Notes under the pieces: model-generated
The model's input: the letters and a program-made list of their open reading frames with translations, nothing else
What the model was told of the DNA's origin: nothing
Databases searched by the model: none
Part shown: positions 21,730 through 33,480 of the stretch, in pieces
How the letters are laid out: every line of letters starts with the position of its first letter
Numbering within the stretch: the stretch's first letter is position 1
NCBI GenBank assembly: GCA_050084985.1
Contig: JBITNC010000001.1
Coordinates: forward strand, 166,594,001 to 166,658,000
Origin: Nageia nagi
Taxonomy: Eukaryota; Pinophyta
Length of the DNA stretch: 64,000 bases
Direction: 5' to 3'
Program-made: the position numbers and the translations under genes

Positions 21730-22640
21730 ACCTATACTCGTACAAGTAATGTAGAATATCTCCCCTTAAAGAGATTTTGACCCAATAGATAAGGCACTGA
21801 ATTTTAAACTAGAGTTTGAATGTTGAAAAATAGTTCATCATTAGTAACCCAATTAGTTGTGATTCAAAGGCACTTTCACATTACTCAATCTCAATCAATA
21901 GTAAGACCCCTAATTAGTTTTATAGCCTTATCATGCATTTTATTAAATCATTTCCTAAAGGTATTTGATGAATTCATTTATTACTTCTTAACACACATTA
22001 TTAAGATGATTACTTTTATTGACTTGTTGATATGATATAGTTTGAGAATGAGAAATTGGAAGCCTATGTGAATAAATTAAATGTGAATAAGTGCAATATA
22101 ATTTATTTTACATTTTATGAAGAATTACACTATGCATTTATTAAGAACTAGAAACTAAGATATAATAAAAGAGAATTAAGAAAGATACATATAAATTTCT
22201 AAGTCATATTCACTCTTATATAATAATACTAATTATACTTTTGGAAACCTATCAGGCAGGTGAGGTTGTAATTCTGAAGTTTGGCATGTATGTAATAATA
22301 TATGGGGTAAACACTAGACCAAAAAGGGCTTTTAGGGGTAGTTATAAACCATTGCCTATCATATTTCATGGTGATTATATGTCCATCACCTATGAGCCTT
22401 CCACCCAAAGTTCCCTCTCTATAATGATGACTAGAAAATGTAAGTTAATGTCACCAAAAATTGCCTTCTAATGTCATATAATAATGGTTATAAATCATTG
22501 CTCTATTAACCAATGCAGGTGGCTATAACCACCTTGAACTCACCTAATTAATTTTAAGGTGACAATTTGAGTTGTTGCTTTATGGATATATGCAACGGTT
22601 AAAAATTGTCACATAGTTATCATATTTTTTTTAAAAAAAA
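21730..22640. other. Unassigned AT-rich spacer
   Basis: Small plus ORFs (21820-22035, 22241-22471) show no family. A ggtggctataaccacc inverted repeat lies near 22519. Nothing else is seen. Confidence 0.35.
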
Positions 22641-22731
22641 TAGGGCATAGCCTAAAAGCATTATTCCAAATGAAAGAATGCTTCCAAGCTACACCATCCT
22701 TGATTACTCGAGGTACTTGAGCTCAATCATA

Positions 22732-22852
22732 GTGAGTCCAATTATGATGTTAGCTATGAAGTCTCAAAGGATGGTCAAATGGAACTGACCAGTGAAGCCC
22801 AATTATGATGTTGGCTACAGAGTCTCGAAGGATGGTCCAATGGAACTAACCA
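22732..22852. repeat. ~61 bp tandem duplication
   Basis: Two units (22732-22791, 22792-22852) of the form ccaattatgatgttRgcta...ggatggtcNaatggaact. Related words occur on the opposite strand at about 26590-26650 and 49230-49300, so it is a dispersed family. A (GT) run follows at 22870-22886. Confidence 0.8.
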
Positions 22853-23539
22853 GTCACCATTTATATATATTGTGTGTGTGTGTGTATGCAAATGATGATG
22901 AAATGGTAAGTTGACAAAAATATGCTTGTAATACTTTGCAACTATTCAACTTATAAATTTAAAAGCTATGTTGTCTTACCTCCACAATAAGCATAATAAG
23001 ATATATTTTCATATGATAACATGTTCAAACTATCATGAATTAGAAACTCTCAATACATGTATCACTTTTATGTTACAACAAAACCAACCTGTATGCTTCA
23101 AACATATGATATGAAATGATCCAAGTCCACCATATGATAGAAAATTATGGACTTTTAAGTAGATGCATGATGGAAGGATTAGGAATTATTTGATAAGATG
23201 TATGAAGTAAATACAATTTCATTATTTGCAATGATTTCAAGATACAAACACATGATGTAAGGCCTAGGAATTGTTTGACAAGATGCATGATGCAAATATA
23301 GTTTTTTGAAGAAGCTTAATAAGATTTGAATATGCTCTACAATTATGCTCAAATGATAAATAATGCCATAATTATTATCAAGTATTATTTCTTAAATTAT
23401 TCAAATATTCTCTATAGTATTGCTACCACAACATTTTGATTTATAAAAACCAAGTATATACATCCACATACCCAAGTAGCATTTTTTGAAATAAATGAAA
23501 TGGAACATAAAACTTGATAGACATGGATGCAAAATGTGG
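22853..23539. other. Repeat-field DNA at the left edge of the PPR mosaic
   Basis: Contains several copies of atgcatgatgNaa...gaattNtttgacaagatgcatgatgcaaa (near 23160-23300), the same words that elsewhere encode the PPR phrase LFDKMHDA, but no frame is long enough to annotate separately. Confidence 0.45.
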
Positions 23540-23632
23540 ATGATTCATGATATAGACACAATATCATGGATTGCAATGGTTGGAGAAAATGCAATTCATG
23601 GTTACAACAAGGATACCCTTAAACTATGATAT
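23540..23632 (+). pseudogene. PPR motif fragment
   Basis: Reads MIHDIDTISWIAMVGENAIH then GYNKDTLKL before a stop. This is the helix pair of a plant PLS-class PPR motif (compare D-[VT]-[VI]-SW-x-AMI-x-GYA-x-HG). PPR proteins bind organellar RNA. This is a relic of one motif only. Confidence 0.7.
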
Positions 23633-23746
23633 GATGAACCACTTGGGAACTACATATTTTTTATTTTTATTTTTATGTTTGGATATGTATTACAAGCATA
23701 TTTTTTCCAAACTAGGTAGGCACTTGGAATATTTTCATCATTTCAA

Positions 23747-23950
23747 ATTTTTAAATCATATGATGTATTTAAATAATTTCATATCACATGTTGAACAATT
23801 ATTTTCCTTCTCCAAGGCAATTTTTGAATTATATGGTGTATTAAAATCATTTCATATGACATGTTGAAGAGTTGCTTTCCTTATCCAATCCAATTTTTGG
23901 ATCATATGTATTTAAATCATTTCATATCATATCATATATTGAAAATAAAA
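23747..23950. repeat. ~73 bp tandem repeat, 2.6 units
   Basis: Three consecutive blocks, each with tttttgRatcatatg, a gtatttaaatcatttcatatcacatgttgaa core and a ccttctccaa tail. The core is shared with the 31 bp array at 49013-49156. Confidence 0.75.
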
Positions 23951-24089
23951 CATAAATAAAAAAGACACACATGGGGAACTTAGGTAGGCACATGGAATAT
24001 TTTTTGCATTTCAAGTTTTTTGAGCTAAGGGGTTAAAGAGGAGAGATGAATTTGGTATATTTAAATCATTCCATATCACATATCATGAT

Positions 24090-24305
24090 TTATTTGTAAA
24101 AAATATTTGATATAGGAATTAAAATAAAGGATCCCACAACATATTCTATTATTTTCATTTGACACATCCACACACCCAATTCAAGGTTTATGGCCATTTT
24201 AGCAATGTAGGGGAAATTGGTGCTTTGAAATTTTCTACATTTTTTTAGAAAGCCCATGAATCCTGCAATTATTATAGACCATGAAATTGTGTTTACATCA
24301 TGCAT
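24090..24305 (-). pseudogene. PPR motif fragment, minus strand
   Basis: Open for 71 codons: MHDVNTISWSIIIAGFMGFL (residues 1-20), then NFPYIAKMAINLELGVWMC (residues 30-48). The first block is a PPR helix turn; the second corresponds to the phrase KIPINLELGV found on the plus strand at 28500-28880. Hence part of the PPR locus has been inverted. Confidence 0.65.
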
Positions 24306-24615
24306 CTTATGGTTTTAACTACCTTGATATACATGTATGCAAAATGTGAAATAATACACAAGGCCTAAGAATTATTTCATGTGTCTATGTACATTTAATT
24401 TTTGGAACACCCATTTTATGTGTATCATGCAATCATTGCAAAAGGTGAAGTTCAAAGCTCCCTCAAGATTGTTTGCATGAAAAAGAAGGTAAAAAATGTA
24501 TGTATAATGATTAATCCCATGATTTTAGGATATGAAAAAAATGAAAGGTAATAGAGACTTTTAAGAAGATGTAATTATTAGGTGTAAAACTAGCTTGGAG
24601 AAGGAAAGTAATAAA

Positions 24616-24722
24616 TTGCCTAAATTCCCAGACATAATCTCATGGAATACAATTATTGGAGGATATGAAATTCATAGCTAAAATAAATATTCCCTTAAAA
24701 TATTCAATATTATGACTGATTA
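24616..24722 (+). pseudogene. PPR motif fragment
   Basis: Reads LPKFPDIISWNTIIGGYEIH, one residue, a stop, then NKYSLKIFNIM, typical of a PPR motif (SWNTII-GYA-HG-x3-AL-LF-x-M). The stop replaces a codon after HS. Confidence 0.7.
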
Positions 24723-26640
24723 ATATCATATTACATCCATAATGAAACACTATACTTTAAGAAAGTATCAAAACTAGTCTAATGTTGGTAAGTTGGAAAA
24801 AACATGCTTGTAATACTTAACAACTGTTCAACCCAAAAATTTAAATACTATGTCGCTTACCTCCAAACTAAGAAAAAAAAGGTTAATAATGAACCAAGTG
24901 CACTATATATAATGTTTAAAACCTTTTTAAGATAGCCTACATGTCCAATAAGATCAACAATGCATGTATAATGATTCATCAGGCACTTGGAAAGATATCA
25001 AGCATTTCGAGTTATAACAAATGACATACATGGTGCTCTGTTTGCACTTGTAATTTATAAATATCAATGATATGATTATAAACATAAACTTTGGAATAAC
25101 CACTATGATAAGTATGATACTAATATAGACAAAATTATTAATCAATGCTATCTATTAACAATTCTATCTACATTATTGTATATGATATGCTATCTTACTT
25201 ACCTCCACCATAAGCACAATAAGATATAAATTTTGGGTGTATTTCCTCCTGGATAACCTATATAAAACATTATGAATTAGAAAATTCAAGGCTAACTACA
25301 TTTATAAACTCTCAAAAGATATATCAACATTATGTTTTAGCACTATTCCTAATGTTAGGACACAACCAACATGGATGCTTAAAACTATAGAGATTGTAAT
25401 ATGAAAAGGCAATTGAAACTATATCATGTAAAATAAAATGATTTTTCCCTATATACCTATGCATATATGAAGAAAAATACTTTATGCCATGTCTCCTTTG
25501 GTATCACCATTTCTCCTCATGTCTGGTCTCACCTTATCTCTTTGGTTTCACTAATATACCAAATGCTTCTCTCTCCTCCAAAATGATCACAACATATCAT
25601 AGATAATATATGAAACTATGTCAAGTACACCATAAAATATGAAATTGTGTTAAGTGCACTATATGTATGGTATGAAATAATCTAAATGCATCTCTCCCTT
25701 CCAATCCCTTAGCTCAAAAAACTTGAAATGATGAAAATATTTCAAGTGGCCAAAAATAATGAAACATGTTGTGGGCTCCTTCATGTATTGAACTATAATA
25801 CTTAGCCAAAAATAGTAAAAATATGTGATTCCCAAGTGGATTTCATAATATATATACATAATGATGAGATAAAAATAATAAAACATGTTGTTGGTTCCTT
25901 CATGTTGTTGGTTCCTTCATTTTCTACCTTTATACAAATAAATTATGACATGATATGAAATGATTTATCCAAATGATATAAATGATCCAAAAGTGGCAAG
26001 TTGGAAAAAACATATATAATACTTAACCAAACATATGAAAAATATGTGGTTCCCAAGTGGATGTCATGTTGTATATACATAATGATGAGATGAAAACAAT
26101 GGAACATGTTCTAGTTTCCTTCATTTCATGGCATGTATCAAAAGCTTTATACAAATAAATTATGACATATGATATGAAATTGTGTCTACATCATACATAT
26201 TCCATATTGCAATCCATAAAACTATGTATGCATCATATATCTTCCACATTTTACCTTTATGTCTATTAAGTTTTATGTTCCATATCAATTTTTCAAAAAG
26301 TGCTTCTTAGGTGTGTGGATGTATCTACTTGGTGCTTCTAAATCAAATATTGTGGTAGCAGTAATGTAGATCATATTTGACTCATTTGAGTAATTATTGG
26401 AAAAATAGAGGATATTTGAATAATTTCATATCATATGGTACAATAGCATCATTTTAGACCAATATGATGTAATCAGATCATTTCACATCATATGTTGGTG
26501 CATTTGGATTATTTGGTGAACATGATCATGAACATGCCTTTATCTTTCATCATTTGCATATAATATATATATATATATAATGATGACTAGTTAATTCCAT
26601 TAGGATATCCTTTGGGCATCCATGGCCAAAATCATAATTA
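24723..26640. other. Diverged repeat field between PPR fragments
   Basis: Built from reshuffled dispersed words (ggaaaaaacatgcttgtaatactt; atgatatgaaatgat; ttgtggttcccaagtggat). A ~220 bp tandem duplication covers about 25836-25960 and 26055-26180. A (AT)n run lies at 26562-26579. A pyrimidine-rich 'gtctcc/ggtctcac' patch at 25490-25580 is repeated at 29340-29470. No gene seen. Confidence 0.5.
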
Positions 26641-26734
26641 GGCTCACTATGATTGAGGTTAGGTGTTAAAATACCCATAAACCTTGAATTGGGTATGTGT
26701 ATGTGTCTATTTGGTGCTTTGTAAATAGAATGTT

Positions 26735-26967
26735 ATGGTTTTGAATTCCTATATGGACATGTATGTAAAGTGTAGAACAATACTCAAGTCCCATAACATG
26801 TATGCCAAATAGGATCTCTAGAAGAAGGTATGGAAACCCATCAAAGAGTAGTTGAAAATGGGTTTGCCTTGAATATTATGGTTCTTACTATCTTGATAGA
26901 CATGTATGTAAAATGTGAAATAATACATAAGGCCCAAGAATTATTTCACAAGATGCATGATGTGATA
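26735..26967 (+). pseudogene. PPR fragment, best preserved copy
   Basis: From 26812 one frame is open for 52 codons: GSLEEGMETHQRVVENGF, then VLTILIDMYVKCEIIHKAQE and LFHKMHDVI, a textbook PLS-class PPR pair (GxLExGxxxHxxxxxxG, LIDMYxKCGxIxxAxxLFxxM). The upstream part contains a related MY-K-C word in another frame. It belongs to a ~595 bp segmental duplication with 27290-27562. Confidence 0.8.
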
Positions 26968-27289
26968 TAAAATAATTTAAATATAGTGCCATATGATCCA
27001 AAAATTGTCTTGGAGAAGTAAAGAAAATTTTTATAATTTGAATCAATCTTTTTCAAGAATATTTTGCAATATATATTTTGTGCTTTGAAAGAAATCTCTT
27101 TTATTTCTCATTATTTGAATGAAAAACAAAATGAGGTTCTTAGCAAAATATAACCTACAAAGAACAAAACTTTAATAGCATGAGAAATCTTTGTATTTGT
27201 TCTACTTTCTTATATAAACATGTGTATGTGTTCCACCATTAACCATGAAATGGGTATGTGAATGTGTTTTCATGTTGCTTTGTAAATAA

Positions 27290-27562
27290 CATGTTATGGT
27301 TTTGAATGATTGGATAGATATATATGCAAAGTGTGGAACAATACTCAAGTCCCATAGACATGTATGCAAAGTGTGGAACAATACTCAAGTCCCATAGATA
27401 TGTATGATGGGAGCTATAGAAGAAGCTATGGACATCCATAAAAGAGTATTTTAAAATGGTTTTACATTGAATATTATGATTTTGATTGCCTTGATAGACA
27501 TGTATGCAAAATTTGAAACAATACACAAGGTCCAAGAATTATTTCACAAGATGCATGATGTG
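27290..27562 (+). pseudogene. PPR fragment, duplicated copy
   Basis: From 27404: MMGAIEEAMDIHKRVF, a stop, then NGFTLNIMILIALIDMYAK and FETIHKVQELFHKMHDV. It is homologous to 26735-26967 and to 28012-28166. Immediately upstream a 40 bp unit encoding the MYAKCGT word is tandemly duplicated out of frame (27318-27397). Confidence 0.8.
27318..27397. repeat. 40 bp exact-type tandem duplication inside a PPR relic
   Basis: Units 27318-27357 and 27358-27397, atatatatgcaaagtgtgg... versus acatgtatgcaaagtgtgg..., differ by only two or three bases. Forty is not a multiple of three, so the event shifted the frame. Confidence 0.85.
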
Positions 27563-27959
27563 ATATGAAATAATTTAAATATAGTACACTATGATTTGAA
27601 AACTAGCTTAAAGAAGGAAAGCAACTATTCAACCCAAAAGTTTTCCAAGTGTCAAAAACAAATAAAAAAGTGATAAGTTAGCAAAAAACACAATACCTAG
27701 GAATTATTTAACAATATGGATGATGCAAGGATAATATCATTATCTTTCAAGAAGGTCTTGCAAGCGATATTTTGTACTCTACTAAGAACGCTTTTTTTGT
27801 AAAAACTTAAAAAGGAATCTTAGGAAAGAACAAAAGTAGCATGAGAAACCTTTATATGTGTTCTAATTGTTTATATAAACATGTGTCTCTATTCTACTTG
27901 CATGCAACCATGTAGATCTAGTGCATGAGGGATGAAAATACTTTAATAACATGAGTGAC

Positions 27960-28170
27960 TCTTACTGCATTATTCCTAGATGTATCATTCTTCCAACATG
28001 TGCCACTATGGGAGATCTAGAAGAAGGTATGGACATCTATCAAAGATTAGTTAAAAATGGATTTTCATAGAATATTATGGTTTTGAATGCATTTATAGAC
28101 ATTTATGCAAAATATGGAAGAATACACAAGGTTCAAGAATTATTTAATAAGATGCATGATGCATACACAA
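27960..28170 (+). pseudogene. PPR fragment, third copy
   Basis: Reads CIILPTCATMGDLEEGMDIY, then QRLVKNGFS, a stop, NIMVLNAFIDIYAKYGRIH and LFNKMHDAYT. The leading ILPTCATMG corresponds to the usual VLPACAxLG of PLS-class PPR proteins, so this copy extends further upstream than the others. Confidence 0.8.
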
Positions 28171-28475
28171 TTTTATTAGGGAGAGATATCCAACCTTTAT
28201 ATCTTATTATGCTTATCATGGAGGTAAGACAACATAGCATTTAAATTTTTAGGTTGGTACTTGTTAAGTATTATAAGCTTCTTTTTACCAACTTACCACA
28301 TTTATACTAGTTTTTGATAGTTTCTTAAAGTATATTATTTCATCATGTAGCTAGTTTTACACTTGATAATTGTATCTACATAAAAATCTCTATAAGTTTT
28401 TCATTTTTTTTCATATCTTGCAAAGCATAGGATTAATCATTATACATGCATTGTTGACCTTCTTGTCCATGCAGC
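28171..28475. other. Spacer within the PPR mosaic
   Basis: Contains the dispersed word gcttatcatggaggtaagacaacatagc (also, inverted, near 22970 and 25200) and a reversed copy of the cttNtaagtattacaagc word. The ORF 28370-28576 overlaps the next array and is not a gene. Confidence 0.4.
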
Positions 28476-28910
28476 CTATCTTGAGGTGTTTTGATCTTCA
28501 TTGCCAAAATACCCATAATTGTGTGCATCCTTGTATCTGCTTGGTTCTTGTAAATCAAATGTTATGGTCTATGTAGCATATCTTGAGGGAGATTTGAACT
28601 TCAATACTAAAATAGCCATAAACCTTGAATTAGGTGTGTGCATGTGTCTACTTAGTTCTTGAAAATTAAATTTTGTGGTTCAAGAAGGCTATCTTGAGGA
28701 AGATTTTAACTTCATTTCCAAAATACCCATAATCCTTAAATTGGGTATGTAGATGTGTCTACTTGGTGCTCATAACTTGAGTGATGTCATTTGTGTAGGC
28801 TATGGGAGCTTTGAACTTCACTACCAAAATACCCATAAACCTTGAATTGGGTGTGTATATGCATCAACTTGGTGCTTGTATATTGCATATTGTGGGTTTG
28901 TTTGACAAGA
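28476..28910 (+). repeat. ~107-114 bp tandem array, 4 units, PPR-derived
   Basis: Units begin at about 28476, 28583, 28694 and 28808, each with ttgaacttcaNtaccaaaatacccataaaccttgaattgggtgtg and a tctacttggtgcttg tail. In sense they encode variants of KIPINLELGVxM followed by LGAC, the phrase also seen on the minus strand at 24090-24305. The period is near one PPR unit (35 codons is 105 bp), yet all units copy the same phrase. Confidence 0.8.
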
Positions 28911-29240
28911 GGCATAACATAAATAAAGTTTCATAGTCTATAATGATTGCATGATGCATAAAATGGGTTTTATGAAAAAAGACCATATAAACATGAAACA
29001 TATGGAAGAATAAAAAAATACCAAGGATTTATTTGACATGATGCATGTGAAAAATTTAGTTTCATGATCTACAATGATTACATGATACTCAAAATGGATT
29101 TTGTAAAAAAACTTAGAGATACATGAAACACGTGGAAGAATACATAAGACCTTAGATAAGTTTGACAAAATGCATGATGCAAACATAGTTTCATGGTTTG
29201 CAATGTTTGCAAGATTCATAAGTTTTTTAAAATAATGCAA
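28898..29240 (+). repeat. ~131 bp tandem array, 2.6 units, PPR-derived
   Basis: Units start near 28898, 29032 and 29161 with tttgacaNgatgcatgatgcaaa, then agtttcatggtctacaatgattgcatgat. The last unit reads FDKMHDANIVSWFAMFARF, a clear PPR helix turn; earlier units are frame-broken. The minus ORF at 28938-29252 is its shadow. Confidence 0.8.
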
Positions 29241-29249
29241 AAAAAAAAA

Positions 29250-30090
29250 CAAAGCATGGATATATATGTATAATGTAGAATAATATTACAAGTGTGTAAG
29301 GTAATATACTAAAATACTTGCTTACACCTCTTGGGCAACATGTTTCCTATCATCTAGTCTCACTAGGTCTCATGTCATTTGGTCTCACTAGGTCTCCTCT
29401 CATATTGTCTCCCCTCTCCTATTTTATCTTGAAAATATACCAAATACCCCTCTCCTTCCAACCCATCAACTCAAATATATTGAAATATCAAAAAATATTA
29501 AGTTCCCTCATGTGTCCTTTTTTTTGTTTCATCAAGATGCAATTTTTCATCACCTCATCTATTTCTTTTAGGGTGAGGAAAATCCTTCCTATAAAAATTA
29601 TCACTAAAATAAAAAATTAGGGTGGTTAAAAATCATGACAACCAAACTAACTCAAATTACCTACCCCAAAGTTTATTTTTGGTCTAGTGAAAGTTAAAAC
29701 CTAAATTACTCCCTAAGTTTTATTCCACTTATTAGTTATTTTATGAAGTAGTTAGGTAAGAAACAAAATATCTCAATGTGATAATAGGAAGTAAAGAGTT
29801 AAATATGGTTTTTTCAAATACCCTTTGTGATCTTAGACACCATACTTGTAAAAGTTCCCAATCCTACTTGAATGCAATAATCTTATTAGATCAATATGCA
29901 TTCAAATAGGTTGATTGAAGACTATTCATCAATATAATGTAACTTTAAGATTTGGTCTACATAGTTCTCCATTGCTTGCAATAGTAGGATCTTAAAAGAG
30001 CATAAGGTGGTGGGATAGTACACTCATGAGGGTTTTCTACTCAATCTATGGGTTATAGGTTGGTTCCTATATATTAAAGAGGTCAAAAGT
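29250..30090. other. Unassigned spacer with pyrimidine-rich patch
   Basis: 29340-29470 has ctagtctcactaggtctc and ggtctcactaggtctcc words in tandem, related to 25490-25580. Beyond that, no gene. The plus ORF 29318-29620 runs through the patch and is not supported. Confidence 0.4.
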
Positions 30091-31500
30091 AACTAGAAAA
30101 AAATAAAAAGAGATAAAGAGTAACAAGAAAGAGATGAAAATCTAAGCTATAGAAAGAAAATAAATATTAATCAACCTAGGAATCATCACATAAGAATTAA
30201 TCCATTGTCAATACTAAGGATATAATAACTTACTCTTGGGGTCTCACAATTGCAATACATAGCCATAATTTAGAACAATACTTCATACATAATGATTACA
30301 ATATAAGATAACAACCACAAATTATAGAGAGAAAAATACTATTATATTGCATTATCATATATGAAAAACACTTCTCATACTCAGTAACTTTGCTAAACTA
30401 TCCGACCTCTTAGACCTCTAATAGTCCTCTATTTATAGTATTCTATTTACAAAATTGGTGGTTGTCCACCATTAATGACTGCAACTACTTGTTTGAATAA
30501 GAACTAAATGAAAATAAATATTTATAATATGTACACATGAATTTGTAACTATGACTAATTATAGATTAGAGTCCTAATATAACACCAATTTTAGGGATTC
30601 ATAGATATTCAATCATGTACTAACCCAACTATAATCAATCATCCTTTATCTCTTGATCGTGGCACATTTGAACTATTATCATAATTATAAAGAATGGTAT
30701 AGCCTTCTTTTAGTACAATCTAGTCAAATATATAGTAGGTGACCACCTAACTCTCTGTAACTATTAATGTCACTATTTTTAAGCTCTAAGGTATGACCAT
30801 TATAAGGGTGAACGAAGATGTACCATTCTAACCTGAGAGAGAACTACTACTACCACATGGAAATGAGTTGTATTTGACACATTAGCAAATTATTAGGGGT
30901 CATATACTCTTGATTGAGTAGAATTGAGTGTTCCTTTCTTCTTATTATGCTTACCTCCATTTGGTGGGTCTTGTTACACATCAATAGGTATTGCTAAAAC
31001 CTGAGATATTTATCGACCATTGATTTTTCCAAAAAGGTGTGATGTCATTCCTCAAAATTGGTGGGGTTTGTTTAATATGGAGTTATGAATAACTCCTACC
31101 ATAAAGAACCATAGGTACCACCTACTAATTAATTTATTTGAAGCTCATTGATTTCCATTGGAAAATATGACATCACCTTTGGATTTTCATGGGCCTTATC
31201 AAACTTGACTCTAACTACAATACCTGTTATATGACTCAACTAAAACTAATGAATATGTACAATAAAACCCAAAAATAATCCTTTAAGTATACAAGAATAA
31301 AACCTAAATAACAAGACATGGGTTAAGACTTGAAGTTGACTTTAGGCATACAAATAGACTATATATAATAACAACTAAAAATAAGGCCCAAAAAAGACTT
31401 AGCCAATTTTACAAAATTAACACTCTTCAACTTATAGCTTATATATAGACCTTGGATATGACTCATTAAAATACATACAAAAAACACCCACCTTACAAAA
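30090..31500 (-). mobile_element. LTR-like 3' region of the second giant gypsy element
   Basis: Non-coding. On the minus strand, TATA-like boxes occur at about 31440 (ctatatataagct) and 30430-30445 (actataaatagagg), the latter in a context very like the U3/R junction of plant LTRs. Without a partner LTR, I cannot fix the ends or say whether one or two LTRs are present. Confidence 0.4.
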
Positions 31501-31621
31501 AAATGGTAGTTTTAAATAAGTCTATTTTACTAAGACACAACAATATAAATATGACCTGGTAACATACAAGACTCTTAAGTAAAGGCTAAATTCTTACAAG
31601 TATTTACAAATGAAAGTAAAG

Positions 31622-31740
31622 TGAATAAGGAGCAAAAATCAAAGAAGGGATTTTATTATAGAATGAATGAGAGAATAAAATAATAAATAACATAAAAAAT
31701 GTTACCCCTTTTAGAGTGTTATTCTATAAGGATAATAGTC
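31622..31740 (+). repeat. Flanking direct repeat, left copy
   Basis: About 115 bp starting gaataaggagcaaaaatcaaagaaggga and ending ctattctataaggataa, strongly similar and in the same orientation to 38738-38845 on the other side of the gypsy pol segment. Confidence 0.75.
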
Positions 31741-31849
31741 TCCTGGTGGCTCTTAAGGTTCTTTAGCTTGTTGAAGAATAGAACCCTTATTGACCACTCC
31801 CACTTGCTTTTCCAGTTGAATCTTTTGGTGAGCCCTCTGGTGATGGAAT

Positions 31850-33060
31850 TAGATATAAAGGAAGCAAATATTGAAGTATCTTATATAGGTATTTGAGATC
31901 TTGATTATCTACCTATGATAAAATGGGGCATATTTGGAAATTTACAATGTTCGATCTAAAGATCGTTAACACATTTTCTAGTCTTTTGGCATGCAAAAAT
32001 CTTGATATTGCTTCTTGATCCATGTCACTAATTGCTTGCAAGTCTGAGAGTTATTTCTCAACTAAATTTTGCTCTAAAAATTATTTAGTATTTTCCACCT
32101 GTCGATCATTGCTACTCTGTATATTTGATTTCTCCCACAATATGGGAGTCTTTAATTGAATTAAAGAATGAAAATACTTATTTGCAAAACTTATTTCTAT
32201 TTTCAACTAATTTTTCTCTAGGTCTAGGGAAAACACTAAATCTTGTAAATCAAAAATATCTTTTACCCTTCTCAAAATTGTTTATCGAGGTCTTAGAGTT
32301 ATGGTAGCTAGATCCTTCTTTGTTAATGCCATGAGCCAATATTGCATTCCTTCAATCCTTGATCTTGGGATTATTAAGGCCAATTTATGGAGTGTAGTCT
32401 GAGCATTATATTGTTGGACAACATGTTCTAATTGATTTTTTAAGTAATATAATTGAGTCATGTTGACCAATCTCTCTCCAACTTGTTCTACCAAAATCTT
32501 TCTAAAATTCTTAATTATGCCTAGTAGCTTTATTTTATCATCATTCAAAATTTTGTTGGCTGCTAGACTTTTTTTCAACTCCTCCTCTATGTTTTGAGCC
32601 TTCTACCTATCAATTATGTTGGGTTGTTCCTTGAGCTCTTCAATATATTTCTTAAGTTTCTCTAGCTCTACTTGGCATCATGCAAGCTCTTCTTATAATT
32701 AGATTTCTATTTGGCCAATTTTTGAATTAAATCATTATTTTGGTTTTGCATTATGGCCATTATTTTATCTTTCTAGGAGCAATCTCTTTTGATTTGGTCA
32801 ACTTTTTTATTTAATTTTTCTATTTTATTCTCCATACCTTAGAGACTCTTACTTGTATCCAAGAAAGTATTTACCAAAAACCTAGATTGGTCCATCACTA
32901 GGGCACTTTGCATTTTTATATCTACAATTACCATAGGGATTTTGTTTAATTTTGCATATTTTAAGGGTATCTATGTTATTTTTACATTTCTTGTATCAGT
33001 AACTCTACTAAATAATCTCTCCTTTTGCTCTACGAGTGAAGGGGGTTTATTAATTTTATA
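31850..33060 (-). pseudogene. Coiled-coil-like coding remnant of second giant element
   Basis: Open piece 32282-32578 (98 codons): KILNDDKIKLLGIIKNFRKI, then QVGERLVNMTQLYYLKNQLE and a LALIIPRSRIEGMQYWLMAL word. The frame can be followed downstream to about 31700 with stops. Upstream (32600-33060) the strand is rich in Lys/Glu codons. The position between the acidic segment and the LTR matches 19050-19720 of the first element. No known family is assigned. Confidence 0.45.
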
Positions 33061-33174
33061 ACACCCAATCAATGGGCTCTACTAATTAAGTAGAAAAAAT
33101 GGTCTTTATTTCAGTGCTTGAGGTGGTAGAATAAGGAATCAAAGAATGTTCAAAAATGCATACCCTTGAAATTG

Positions 33175-33480
33175 ATGCAAGAGTCTCTAGGATAGGAATC
33201 TAGTTTGTTATTTTGATAACAGGTTCTACTTGTTGCACTTCTTCTTCTTCTACAACATATTCTTCTTCATGTGGCTTATCCATTGGGTCAAACTCCTTTT
33301 TCTTGTTAGGATCATCATCATCTCTATCTCAATCTTCATCCACTTCTCCTCCTACTAATGTTGCACCCATTTTAATTGATGTAGCACCACTTGTACCAAG
33401 TATGTTCCATCCCCCTTATCACACTTCATCCCTAGGATCTTCTAATGCATCTTGATAGATGACCATGTCCGTGTTTTGGG
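33175..33480 (-). pseudogene. Acidic coding-like segment, second element
   Basis: In the minus strand the frame reads DDDDPNKKKEFDPMDKPHEE then EYVVEEEEVQQVEPVI. It is Asp/Glu-rich and likely unstructured. The plus-strand Ser-rich ORF 33213-33455 is its shadow. It parallels the acidic segment at 17860-17990. Confidence 0.5.

Noticed and set aside
27239-27535. 98-codon minus ORF
   Set aside because: Shadow of the PPR relic on the plus strand, which has the diagnostic LIDMYAK word.
28938-29252. 104-codon minus ORF
   Set aside because: Antisense of the PPR-derived 131 bp array; the sense strand shows the PPR words.
33213-33455. Ser-rich plus ORF that looks like a secreted or mucin-like protein
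   Set aside because: It is the complement of GAT/GAA-rich acidic codons on the minus strand, which fits the element's orientation.
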